Below, in pieces: positions 42,997 to 51,895 of a DNA stretch of 64,000 bases; position 1 is the stretch's first letter, and every line of letters starts with the position of its first letter. Under the pieces are notes generated by a model. That model was not told the origin of the DNA. It searched no databases and saw nothing but the letters and a program-made list of their open reading frames with translations. The position numbers and the translations under genes were made by a program. Where the stretch lies: the NCBI GenBank assembly GCA_964601275.1, contig CAZRMV010000001.1:470725-534724 (forward strand), read 5' to 3'. Source of the DNA: JAOZPE01 sp964601275 (GTDB lineage Bacteria; Krumholzibacteriota; Krumholzibacteriia; JAJRXK01).

Positions 42997-44196
42997 TCAA
43001 TCGTCCCGCTCGATGAGTTTCCGGTAGAGTTCTTCGTAGTCACGGGCCACCCGCTGCGCGGAGAAGTGCGTCCGCACATGCTCGCGGGCCTGCCGTCCCA
43101 GCCGGTTCCGCAGATCGGGGGCGCTCAGGATGCGATGGTAGGCGTCGGCCAACCCTTCAGTATCATCCAGGGGGACCGAGAGGCCGGTTTCCCCGTTGCG
43201 GAGGAGACGGTCGACCCCCGGGATGTCGTAGGCGACCGCGGGCAGCCCCAGGGCCATCGCCTCCATCATCGAACGGGGGATTCCCTCCAGGCGCGAGCTG
43301 AGGGTGAAGAGGGCGCAGGTGCGCAACAGTTGGAGCCGGTCCTCCCGGTACCCGAGGAACTCGACCCGGCCCCGGGCGCTCGGCAGGGATGCGGCGAGAG
43401 CCTCCAGTTCCGCGCGCTGGGGTCCCTCGCCGATCAAGAGCAGACGCGCCTGCCGATGCCGCGCGCAGAGTCGGTCGAAGGCCCGGAGCATGCTTTCCAG
43501 GTTCTTGAGCGGAACCAGGCGGCCGACATAGGCCACGGTCCCGGCGTGCTCCGGCGGTGCCCCCGGGTCCGCCGTTTCCGGTGTGGCGGGCCGGGCCGGA
43601 TCGATCGAGCCCGGGCTCTCGGGGACAGCCGGAGAAGCGGCGGTTTCGAGCGTCCGGTCGATCTCCTCCAGGTCGACTCCGTTCTCGATGAGATGGATCC
43701 TCTTCGGGTCGACCCCCATTCTCTCCACCTGTTCCCGCAGTTCGGTCGAGAGGGGAGCGACCGCGTCGCAACGTCGCAGGGCCCAGCGCCCCGCGCCGAG
43801 GTAGAACTTCAGCTTCAGGCGGTCCGCGCGTTCGAAACCATGGGGGGTGGCGACCACCCGGCAACGATGGCGGCGGCGCGCCAGGACTGCCAAGAGGTCC
43901 GATTTGTACCCGTGGCCGTGCAGGATGTCGGCCTCCAGGTGAGCCGCCAACGCGGCGGTTCGACGCGGCGCGGACGGATCGAAACGCCCCCGCAGCGGAA
44001 TCTCGTGGGCGGGAAGACCCAGCGACTCCGCCCGATCGAGGATCTCCGGACGGGAATCTCCCTTCTCCCGGGTGGCGGCGATATGCACCTCGACCCGGGC
44101 GGAATCGAGGTGACGGGCCTGGGCCACCACCCAGCGTTCGGCGCCGTAGTACCCGGTGGGGGAGATCAAGTGGACGACGACGATGGCTTTTCTCAT
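42997..44196 (-). CDS. Glycosyltransferase family 4 (GT-B fold)
   Basis: A 399-residue glycosyltransferase. It begins KAIVVVHLISPTGYYGAERW, has LEADILHGHGYKSDLLA and VVATPHGFERADR in the first domain, VAYVGRLVPLKNLESMLRAF at the start of the second and the E-x7-E motif in EGIPRSMMEAMALGLPAVAYD. A Pro/Ala/Glu-rich insertion (near 43560-43650) separates the two domains. The ATG at 44196 fits the family's first strand. It is transcribed away from the O-antigen-ligase-like gene, the only gene of this polysaccharide block on the minus strand. Confidence 0.85.
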   Translation of the reverse strand: MRKAIVVVHLISPTGYYGAERWVVAQARHLDSARVEVHIAATREKGDSRPEILDRAESLGLPAHEIPLRGRFDPSAPRRTAALAAHLEADILHGHGYKSDLLAVLARRRHRCRVVATPHGFERADRLKLKFYLGAGRWALRRCDAVAPLSTELREQVERMGVDPKRIHLIENGVDLEEIDRTLETAASPAVPESPGSIDPARPATPETADPGAPPEHAGTVAYVGRLVPLKNLESMLRAFDRLCARHRQARLLLIGEGPQRAELEALAASLPSARGRVEFLGYREDRLQLLRTCALFTLSSRLEGIPRSMMEAMALGLPAVAYDIPGVDRLLRNGETGLSVPLDDTEGLADAYHRILSAPDLRNRLGRQAREHVRTHFSAQRVARDYEELYRKLIERDD

Positions 44197-44266
44197 GGAC
44201 GCCCGTGGGCTGAGGGAAACGCGGCGGGAAGGGAATCGGCCCGGAAGATCTTCCCCAAGCCCTTTC

Positions 44267-44296
44267 TTGTCCCCGGCCGGGGGGCGGTGGCATACT
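44267..44296 (+). promoter_or_regulatory. Promoter candidate for the O-antigen-ligase-like gene
   Basis: TTGTCC (44267-44272) and CATACT (44291-44296) are 18 bases apart, about 105 bases before the GTG start at 44402. Each hexamer matches four of six consensus bases. Confidence 0.3.
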
Positions 44297-44401
44297 TCGC
44301 GCAAGTGCGCCCCGATGGACCTTCGGCTCGGCCCGTTCCGCGAGCGCGGATCCGGCGGAGCCACCGATCGCCCCGCAACCGGGAAGGATCACCTCTCCAA
44401 C

Positions 44402-46042
44402 GTGAGCAGTCAATCGGGTTCTCCACACGGCGGACCGTCCCCGGATTCCCCTTCGGAACGGGACGGCCATGCTGCACATCCCCCGGACGCGGAGCTGGGG
44501 CGTTCCGGCCGGGGATCAGTGGCAGGCGCCGGGGCTTCTTCCCCGGGCACAGTCGCCTCCGGAGGCGAGGCCTTGCGGCGTCCTCCGGTCGATCCGGCAG
44601 AAAGCCGTCACCCCTTCGAGATCCAGGTGCTCAGCCGCTACTTCGTGCGGTGGCGCGCGATCTTCGTCGCGGTGCTCACCGGCTTCATTTCCCTGGTCGC
44701 GGCCTACCTCGTGCTCAACGCCAGTCCCCGCTTCGCGATCGGCGCGGTGGGGGTGATGGTGGCCGGGGTGCTGATCTTCCTCAAACCCCAGGTGGGTTTC
44801 TGGGCCTATTACATCATGGCCTACGCGCGTCCCCACGAAGTGCTCTGGGGTTTCGAACAACTGCGCATCTCGATGGGACTGGCCGCATTCACCCTGATCG
44901 CGACCTTCGCTTCGATCGCCACCTCGCACCGGCCCTTCCTGAGGAAGGACCCCATCCTGAGCGTGATGCTGGCGTTCAACGCCATCGTCCTGCTCTCGGC
45001 CATCGCCCACGGCGGCAGCTACGAGCGTCTCACCGAGATGAGCAAGGTCCTGCTCTTCGCGGTGATGTTCGCGGTCTACGTCGACCAGCGCAACTGGGTG
45101 CGAGTGACCATCTGGGTGCTGACCCTGTCCTTCGCGTACCTGACCATCTGGGCCATCCTGCAGAAATACGTGCACGGGGTGTACATGCTGGAAGGTCCGG
45201 GAAAGATGAGCGCGACCCTCAAGGACCGGAACTACTTCGCAATGCACTTGTTGTTGGGCATTCCCTTCTATTGGTACCTGGCGCAGCGCACGCGTCTGGT
45301 CGCAGTGAAGCTGGCGGCGTGGGGGATGATTCCCCTGGCCGTGCTGGCGGTGTTCCTCACTGCGAGCCGGGGAGGGCTGCTCGGGGTGGCCGCCGCCATG
45401 GGGGCCATCGCCTGGCAGAGTCCCCGCCGGGTGCTCGCGCTGGGGATCGGCGGGGTTCTCCTGGTGGGGTTCTACGTGGTCGCCGCGCCGGAGACCCTCA
45501 AGAGCCGCGCCGACACCATCGTGCACTACGAGGGGGAAGCCAGCGCCGAGGGCCGCATCAATTCCTGGCGAGCCGGCTCGAAGATGATGATGGCGAACCC
45601 GCTGCTCGGGGTGGGACCGGCGAACTACGTGATGAACTACCGGTACTACGACTCGAGTCGCCCGCGCCAGGCGCACAACACCCTGGTGCAGACCGGCGGC
45701 GAGTACGGGGTGTTCGGCCTCTTGCTGCTGATCGCCTACCACGTTCTCACCCACCGCCGGCTCATCCGCCTGCGGGAGAGGGGAAAGGAGAGAGGAGACA
45801 AGGACCTCATCTCCTTCAGCAAGACCCTCATCGCGACCCAGATCGCGTTCTGGGTCGCCGGGTTCTTCCTGAGCGCCGAACGCTACGAACTGGGGTGGTT
45901 CCTCGGGCCGCTGGTCGTGACCATCTCCACCTCGATGGCCCACTGGGGACCGTCGACCGAGGAGGCCGGGGAGAATGACGCACAGCTGCAGGCCCTGCTG
46001 GAGGAGAGCGATCCCATGGCCCCGTTGAAGGGTGTGTCGTGA
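44402..46042 (+). CDS. O-antigen ligase/polymerase-like membrane protein, XrtA-associated type
   Basis: A 546-residue inner-membrane protein. An N-terminal Ser/Pro/Gly-rich cytoplasmic extension of about 75 residues precedes ten or more hydrophobic segments. GFWAYYIMAYARPHEVLWGF and ATLKDRNYFAMHLLLGIPF resemble the DUF5935/O-antigen-ligase proteins that accompany exosortase A loci, and RINSWRAGSKMMMANPLLGVGPANY plus QAHNTLVQTGGEYGVFGL are the Wzy/WaaL periplasmic loop with its conserved Arg and His. It probably polymerises or ligates glycan outside the inner membrane. GTG at 44402 has GGAAGGAT upstream; a later start would remove the extension. The stop overlaps the next gene (GTGA). Confidence 0.78.
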   Translation: MSSQSGSPHGGPSPDSPSERDGHAAHPPDAELGRSGRGSVAGAGASSPGTVASGGEALRRPPVDPAESRHPFEIQVLSRYFVRWRAIFVAVLTGFISLVAAYLVLNASPRFAIGAVGVMVAGVLIFLKPQVGFWAYYIMAYARPHEVLWGFEQLRISMGLAAFTLIATFASIATSHRPFLRKDPILSVMLAFNAIVLLSAIAHGGSYERLTEMSKVLLFAVMFAVYVDQRNWVRVTIWVLTLSFAYLTIWAILQKYVHGVYMLEGPGKMSATLKDRNYFAMHLLLGIPFYWYLAQRTRLVAVKLAAWGMIPLAVLAVFLTASRGGLLGVAAAMGAIAWQSPRRVLALGIGGVLLVGFYVVAAPETLKSRADTIVHYEGEASAEGRINSWRAGSKMMMANPLLGVGPANYVMNYRYYDSSRPRQAHNTLVQTGGEYGVFGLLLLIAYHVLTHRRLIRLRERGKERGDKDLISFSKTLIATQIAFWVAGFFLSAERYELGWFLGPLVVTISTSMAHWGPSTEEAGENDAQLQALLEESDPMAPLKGVS

Positions 46043-47007
46043 ACGGGATACCTCTGAGTGTGATCATTCCGGCCCACAACGAGGCCACGTATCTGCCGGC
46101 CTGCCTCGACGCGTTGGCGAAGCTGTCCGGGCGGTCGCACATCGAATGCATCGTGGTGGACAATGGGTCGACCGATGAAACCGCCGCCATCGCGCAGGCG
46201 AAGGGAGCGACGGTGGTCTCCTCCGCCGCGAAGACCATCGCCGGCGTGCGCAACGAGGGAGCGGCCCGGGCCCATGGAGAGTTCCTCGCTTTCCTCGACG
46301 CCGATTGCACCGTCCAGCCGGGTTGGGAGGAAGCCATCGTCGAGGACCTCCAGGAGGATGGGGTGGTGGCGGTCGGTGCCTATCCCCTGACTCCGGAAGA
46401 GAACAGTACCTGGGTGCAGTCGGGCTGGTCGCGGCTCTTGCAGACGCCGGGAGGAAAACAGCGCGCCCGCTGGCTTCCCTCGGCCAACATGGCGGTCCGC
46501 CGGGATGCGTTCTTCCGGGTGGGGGGATTCGATGCCGAACTGACCACCTGTGAAGACGCCGACCTCTCCTATCGGCTCGCCGCGGAGGGCGCGGTTCTGC
46601 ACGATCCCCGGATGTGCGCGGTGCACCACCGCGAGCCGGCCACCCTGGCCGAGTTCTTCCGCAAGGAAATCTGGCACGGGAAGGATTCCTACCGGCGGAT
46701 GTTGCGGGGTGGAATGGTCTGGGGAGAAATACCCAGTTTGATCCTGCCCATGGTGCAGCTTTCGGGAGTGGCGCTGCTCGCCGCAGGAGCGGCTTCAAGG
46801 CTCGCTGGCGGCAGTGGAGGGCCGCTTGTACCGGCCGGGACGATCCTCGTCCTGCTGCCCCCGTTGGCCCTGAGCGCGCGCGCGATCTTGCGCCTGCACT
46901 TGCGTCCAGGGCGCTGGGCCTCGACCTTGGTCCTCTATGGGGGGTACACCTTGGCCCGGAGCGTTTCCCTGCTGCTGGGAGTGTTGCCCCGCAAGACATC
47001 AGAGTAG
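46039..47007 (+). CDS. Glycosyltransferase family 2 with C-terminal membrane segments
   Basis: A 322-residue GT-A fold enzyme. LSVIIPAHNEATYLPACLDAL, IVVDNGSTDET, AGVRNEGAARAHGEFLAFLDADC (the DxD metal site is DAD) and NMAVRRDAFFRVGGFD are canonical, followed by TCEDADLSYRLAAEG. The last 90 residues contain hydrophobic stretches (LILPMVQLSGVALLAAGAA and TILVLLPPLALSA) that anchor it in the inner membrane. It is coupled to the ligase gene by a GTGA overlap and so belongs to the same polysaccharide block. Confidence 0.88.
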   Translation: MNGIPLSVIIPAHNEATYLPACLDALAKLSGRSHIECIVVDNGSTDETAAIAQAKGATVVSSAAKTIAGVRNEGAARAHGEFLAFLDADCTVQPGWEEAIVEDLQEDGVVAVGAYPLTPEENSTWVQSGWSRLLQTPGGKQRARWLPSANMAVRRDAFFRVGGFDAELTTCEDADLSYRLAAEGAVLHDPRMCAVHHREPATLAEFFRKEIWHGKDSYRRMLRGGMVWGEIPSLILPMVQLSGVALLAAGAASRLAGGSGGPLVPAGTILVLLPPLALSARAILRLHLRPGRWASTLVLYGGYTLARSVSLLLGVLPRKTSE

Positions 47008-47274
47008 AGTCCCCACGGAGAGAAGTCGTGCCGCTGGCATATGGCGTGCACGGTTGCGGATTTGTCCGCTTTCCTGCTCCCGGAAGGGCCGATTGCGGCC
47101 GGTTCGGGCGGGCCGCGGCCGATCGGCCGCGAAAGCGGTCGATCATTGTGCTTCCTCGACGCCGGTGGGCGACACGGGCCGAGGGAGCAGACGACGAAAG
47201 TTCCATCGAAGCGGGCGTTCGCACCCCCTTCCCGGGGGCGGGACGCCGCTTCGGTTTCCAGACCCAGGTGGACG

Positions 47275-50200
47275 ATGCAGATCACTCCCCGGCGTTGGCT
47301 TCTTCTTCTCTTGGTGCTGCTCCTGCCCGCGACCGCGCACGCGCTCAACGTTCCCTTGACCGTGCGCAACCAGCTCGACCTTCCCCGTGAGGGAGCGATG
47401 CTGACGATGGGGGTTCCCTTCGCCCAGGGAGCGATCTCCTCGGTCGACCAGTTGTCGATCGCCGGCCCCGGCGGACCGGTGGAGAACCTGGAGACGCGCG
47501 TGTTGACCCAGTGGTGGGACGGGACGCCGCGATGGGTCCTCTTCACCCTGCCGGTGGATGTGCCGGCCCGTGGGGCCGCCGTCTACACCCTCGATGACCA
47601 AGGCCCGGGACCGCAGGCTCCTTCTGCCCTCAGTGCCGTCGATGACGGCTCGGTGATCACGGTGAGCACCGGTCGCTTGAGGTTCACCGTGGACAAGACC
47701 TCCTTCCGGGTCATCGAGTCCGCCGCCCTCGACACCGACGGCGACGGAGTCTACGAGACCCCGGTGGTCGAGGCCGGTGCTTCGGCTGGCCTGGTGGTGG
47801 ACGGCAGCGACGGCGTGACCTATACCGCGTCGGCGACGTCTCCGACCGTCGCCGAGATCGAGCGCCAGGGACCCCAGAGCGTCACCCTGTTGTTCAAGGG
47901 AAGGCTCACCAGTGACAGCGGCGCGGAGATCCTCGAGTACGTCACCCGCATCACCGCCTTCGCGAACCGCGCCGAGCTGAAGGTGCAGCAGACCCTGCAC
48001 AACTGGCGCGCCGGGGCTCTCGACTACCGGGGTGATGGATCGGTCGCCTTCGAGGACGCCCGGATCGAACTGGCCACCCCCTTCGCCAACCCCTCGGTCC
48101 GGGTGGGGAACGACGCCAACCTCGCCCCGCTCGCGGTGGCGTTGAACACCGGAGAGCGGGCCTATCTGCACCAGGACAGCAGCGGGAAGGATTCCTGGAA
48201 CAAGTGGACCGTCCGCAAGAACAACAGCTTCCGGGGATGGCGTTTCCATGCGGGGCCCTTCGGGTCGGAGCAGGTGATGGGCAGCGGCAACCAGGCCGAG
48301 GGATGGATGGAGCTGCGCTCCGGCCTTCTGGGCGCGGCCTTCGGCATCGATGACTTCTGGCAGAACTATCCCAATGCCCTGGTCGGCGAAGCGGACGGCC
48401 GTCTCCGCGCCGAGTTCTTCAGCGGATTCCAGCAGGGCGACCACTCGATGCGGCCGGGGGAGCAGAAGACCCACACCATCCGCCTCCTCTTCTTCGACGA
48501 CGGAGGAAACCGGACCCAGGCCCGCATGATGTCCCAGATGCATCCTCTGATTGCGCTGGCTCCGCCCGAGTACTACCTGGGCACCGAGTGCTTCCGCCGG
48601 ACCGTCACCGTGGCCCAGTCCCCCTCGCCCGAATACGAACTCTTCCAGAAAGCCGGTCTCTACGGAGGCATCGGTTTCCAGGCGAATCGTGCTCCGGCCT
48701 CGGCTGAAGGCAACCGTGACTTCGACGACGTCTACGGGTGGTGGGACTACGGCGACTTCTACGCCGAGTATGAACACGAAGGCGATCGGGCGAACCTGGA
48801 GAACGACTACATCTACGGAATGATCCTGCAGATGGTGCGCTCGGGGAATTTCGACTGGTGGAAATTCATCGCCCCCGGTGCGGAGCACGTGGCCGACATC
48901 GACGTCTATCACACCAAGGACGACCTGGGCTGGCGCAATGGAGGGTTCTTCACCCACGACCGCACAGGCTCGAACAAACACCGCACCGACTATCCCCAAC
49001 CCGGCCACTACAACGCCCAGGGAATGTTCTTCTACTACTACCTGACCGGTGATCCGGTGGTCTACGACTCGGCCATCGAGGTGGCCGACAACGTGGCCTG
49101 GCGCCTGGCGAACGATGGCAACGGCGGCATCAGCATGGTCACCACCGACTCGGAGATCCGTTCCTCGGCCTGGTTCTTCAATATCTCCACCGAAGCCTGG
49201 CGCTGCACCCACGCGCAGAAATACCTGGACGCCGCACTCTACGTGATGGACAAGACCTACGCCGGCAACCGTTGCTGGATCCAGGGTCCCGGAGTGTGCA
49301 CACCGGACACCTTCGACCCGTCGTGGCGGACCAAGATCTCGGTCTGGCAGTTGGGAATCTACATGTCCTCGCTGGCCGATTTCCTCGAGGAGCGGACCCG
49401 CCAACTGGGGGTTCCCGACCCCCGTGGGGTCGAATCACTGGAGATGTACGGCAACTGGATCCAGGACTACTGCTGGGTGCCCGAGGCGCACCGCTTCGCG
49501 AATTCGTGGGCCTATGACACCGGAGCGGTCACCACCACCGACGCCGGTCTGATCATGCGGGTGGTGGAAGGGCTCTCCAACGCCTACTGGGTCACCGGCA
49601 ACCCGCGCATGTTGCTGCATTGCGACGAGGCCTTCGCCACCGCGGTGAACGATCCGTGGTTCGACGGCGGTGGCATCACCTATTCGAACATGAAGACCCA
49701 GGCGGTGGCGGCGCGCAATGGCGGAGCCTGGATGCAATACGTGGTGCAGCAGGGCAGTTCCAGCGGTTCGTGCCTGCAGGTCAACAGCACGACTCCCGAT
49801 GACGGACAGCCCTTCGATCCTTCCGGTTCGGTACTGTTGTTGTTCAGCGAGCCGGTCGACCTCGGCCTGATCGCTTCGGGCATCCGCGCGGAGGGAAGCG
49901 TATCCGGTCCGCTGAGCGTCACGACCGAGGTCAGTTTCACCGTGGCCAGTCTGAGCTTCGACCCGGTCCCGGTGAACGGGGAAACGCTGACCATCACCAT
50001 CGACGGAGGCATCCTCAGCCAGGCGGGACATTCCTTCGATGGCAACAACGACGGTACCTGTGGCGACTCGGCGGTCTTGAGCTTCCCGGTGAGTACCTTC
50101 CGGGGAGTCGACCAGAGTCCTCCCGCGGCGGTCGACGATCTCCAGATGGATTTCGCCGCCGCTGACGGCGGGGTCATCCTGCAGTGGACCGCGCCGGCGG

Positions 50201-51801
50201 ACGTGGGCCCGGTGGGGATGCCCTCGGAAGTGGAAATTCGTTACGCGACCTCAGACCCCTCGGTCGCCTTCGACTGGAACACCGCCACTCCGGTTCCGAA
50301 TCCTCCGGCGCCGGAACTGCCCGGCAATCTCCAGGAGGTCGACCTCGGGCCGATCGACGCCAGCAACGGGGCCTTGCGCATGGCCATCCGGACCACCGAT
50401 GCGGCGGGGAATGTCTCGGTGGTCAGCAACGTGGTGCAGGACAACGTGGGACCGCAGGTCCTGCCCCAGAGTTTCGGCGATGTCGTGGTGGAGGAAGGCC
50501 AGACCGCCGCGATCGGTCTCCTGGTGAGTGACGCGGTCACCGGCCGGGGCCGGGTGACCCAGGTGAGGGTGGCGATCGACGGACAGGAACTGTGGCAGGG
50601 ACAGGCGATTCCTCTGCAGACCCCCGATGGGGCCAGCCCCGACCTCGGCTACGCCCTCTACACCGTCGATGCGTCCAACTGGTCGGCGGGAGAGACCCAT
50701 GTCCTGCGCGCGCAAGGCCTGGACCTGGCGGCCAACTGGAGCGCGACGCCGGCGGAGATCACCGTCTCGGTGGTTGCGCCGCCCACCAATCCCCTCTGCC
50801 TGGGCCTGGCCCAGGCAGAGCCCCCGGCGGGGACCACCGTTCCCACCTTCAACGGCATCCTGCTGCGCTTCGACCAGGAGGTCGACGGATCGACCGTGTT
50901 GCCTTCGGCCTTCCACCTGAGCTTCCTGCCCCGTGCGGGCGGATCGCCCCGGCAGTATCCGGTGAACATCCTTCCCATCTCGGCGCGGGAAATCCAGTTG
51001 ACCATCGGGGACACCGTCAGCGAGGCGGGCCAGTTCACCCTGGTGGCCGACGCCACGGTGCAGAGTGTCTCGGGGGCTCCCCTGGGGGTGGGAAGCGCGT
51101 GCGACCCACTGCCCGAGCTGGTCTTCCAGTTGGAGCCCGACTTCACCCCGGTGGGTTGTTTCCACCTGGTCCAGCTCACCCCGGCGGCCGAGAGTTCCTC
51201 CCCTAGACTGGACGAGGTTCTGCTCGAGTTCGACGCCCCGGTGCTGGCCTCGAGCGTCGACGCGAACAGCGTGGTTCTCGAACGAATCGCCCGGGGGAAG
51301 ACCACCGGTCTCGGTGTCTCGTATCAGTGGGATGACGCCACCCACCTGCGTCTTCTGCTCGACACCCCGGTGGATGAGCCGGCGGAGATGAGGTTGTCCC
51401 TTTCCAGTGCGATCCTGTCGGCGGGCGGGGCCCAGCTCGGGTCGGGTGACGCTTGCGATCCTCTCTCGACGATTCGGTTCTTCGTCCAGATGGGCAAGGA
51501 GAGCATCGCCGCCGGTTCCGATCTCGACCAGATCTCCGGCAAGGCGGGGCTGATCGCGGTGACCCAGTACCAGGTGGTCTTCAGCGACCTGGTTCCGGGG
51601 GAGACCTTGCGGATCTACGATACCGGCGGAACGCTGTTGCACCGGGTCGAGGTGGCCTCTTCCACCTATACGCTCGACACCCGGATCTTCGGGAGTTTCC
51701 CGGACAAGCAACTCATCGTGCTCTACCGCGGAAAGAAGCAGTTTATCGTGGTGGGCAAGGACGTCGAGTTCTACCGCTCGTACATCGGCGACATCGAGTA
51801 A
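47275..51801 (+). CDS. Large secreted PcRGLX/YetA-type (exo-rhamnogalacturonan lyase-like) protein with Ig-like repeats
   Basis: A 1,508-residue exported protein with signal peptide (RRWLLLLLVLLLPATAHA). The N-terminal domain (VPLTVRNQLDLPREGAMLTM cut at GVPFAQGAISSVDQL, LTQWWDGTPRWVLFTLPVDV) and the alpha/alpha-rich centre (YGWWDYGDFYAEYEHEGD, NDYIYGMILQMVRSG) match the PcRGLX/YetA family, whose founder is a family-26 polysaccharide lyase. From residue 830 three SbsA-like Ig modules follow, each opening with a Cys (CLQVNSTTPDDG, CLGLAQAEPPAG, CFHLVQLTPAAE) and closing with a Cys before a final strand, with a fibronectin-type domain between the first two. It lacks the FlgD-like tail of the two other secreted proteins. 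Its place inside the polysaccharide region suggests cleavage or trimming of a uronic-acid glycan. Confidence 0.7.
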   Translation: MQITPRRWLLLLLVLLLPATAHALNVPLTVRNQLDLPREGAMLTMGVPFAQGAISSVDQLSIAGPGGPVENLETRVLTQWWDGTPRWVLFTLPVDVPARGAAVYTLDDQGPGPQAPSALSAVDDGSVITVSTGRLRFTVDKTSFRVIESAALDTDGDGVYETPVVEAGASAGLVVDGSDGVTYTASATSPTVAEIERQGPQSVTLLFKGRLTSDSGAEILEYVTRITAFANRAELKVQQTLHNWRAGALDYRGDGSVAFEDARIELATPFANPSVRVGNDANLAPLAVALNTGERAYLHQDSSGKDSWNKWTVRKNNSFRGWRFHAGPFGSEQVMGSGNQAEGWMELRSGLLGAAFGIDDFWQNYPNALVGEADGRLRAEFFSGFQQGDHSMRPGEQKTHTIRLLFFDDGGNRTQARMMSQMHPLIALAPPEYYLGTECFRRTVTVAQSPSPEYELFQKAGLYGGIGFQANRAPASAEGNRDFDDVYGWWDYGDFYAEYEHEGDRANLENDYIYGMILQMVRSGNFDWWKFIAPGAEHVADIDVYHTKDDLGWRNGGFFTHDRTGSNKHRTDYPQPGHYNAQGMFFYYYLTGDPVVYDSAIEVADNVAWRLANDGNGGISMVTTDSEIRSSAWFFNISTEAWRCTHAQKYLDAALYVMDKTYAGNRCWIQGPGVCTPDTFDPSWRTKISVWQLGIYMSSLADFLEERTRQLGVPDPRGVESLEMYGNWIQDYCWVPEAHRFANSWAYDTGAVTTTDAGLIMRVVEGLSNAYWVTGNPRMLLHCDEAFATAVNDPWFDGGGITYSNMKTQAVAARNGGAWMQYVVQQGSSSGSCLQVNSTTPDDGQPFDPSGSVLLLFSEPVDLGLIASGIRAEGSVSGPLSVTTEVSFTVASLSFDPVPVNGETLTITIDGGILSQAGHSFDGNNDGTCGDSAVLSFPVSTFRGVDQSPPAAVDDLQMDFAAADGGVILQWTAPADVGPVGMPSEVEIRYATSDPSVAFDWNTATPVPNPPAPELPGNLQEVDLGPIDASNGALRMAIRTTDAAGNVSVVSNVVQDNVGPQVLPQSFGDVVVEEGQTAAIGLLVSDAVTGRGRVTQVRVAIDGQELWQGQAIPLQTPDGASPDLGYALYTVDASNWSAGETHVLRAQGLDLAANWSATPAEITVSVVAPPTNPLCLGLAQAEPPAGTTVPTFNGILLRFDQEVDGSTVLPSAFHLSFLPRAGGSPRQYPVNILPISAREIQLTIGDTVSEAGQFTLVADATVQSVSGAPLGVGSACDPLPELVFQLEPDFTPVGCFHLVQLTPAAESSSPRLDEVLLEFDAPVLASSVDANSVVLERIARGKTTGLGVSYQWDDATHLRLLLDTPVDEPAEMRLSLSSAILSAGGAQLGSGDACDPLSTIRFFVQMGKESIAAGSDLDQISGKAGLIAVTQYQVVFSDLVPGETLRIYDTGGTLLHRVEVASSTYTLDTRIFGSFPDKQLIVLYRGKKQFIVVGKDVEFYRSYIGDIE

Positions 51802-51840
51802 CCGCCGGCATGGACGCGATGGAGGCCGAAGGCCTCGCGA

Positions 51841-51870
51841 GAAAGGGACGCCCCGCGGGACGTCCCTTTC
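51841..51870. terminator. Strong hairpin terminator between convergent genes
   Basis: GAAAGGGACG (51841-51850) and its exact complement CGTCCCTTTC (51861-51870) form a 10-bp stem with a 10-base loop. It lies between the ends of the lyase-like gene and the SdrD-B-like lipoprotein gene, with A/T residues on both arms, and probably works in both directions. Confidence 0.6.
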
Positions 51871-51895
51871 CTCCATTCACCCGTTCATCTTGCTC

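Noticed and set aside
43066..45978. 970-codon plus-strand frame across a glycosyltransferase and the ligase-like gene
   Set aside because: It lies antisense to one real gene and out of frame with another; no motif.
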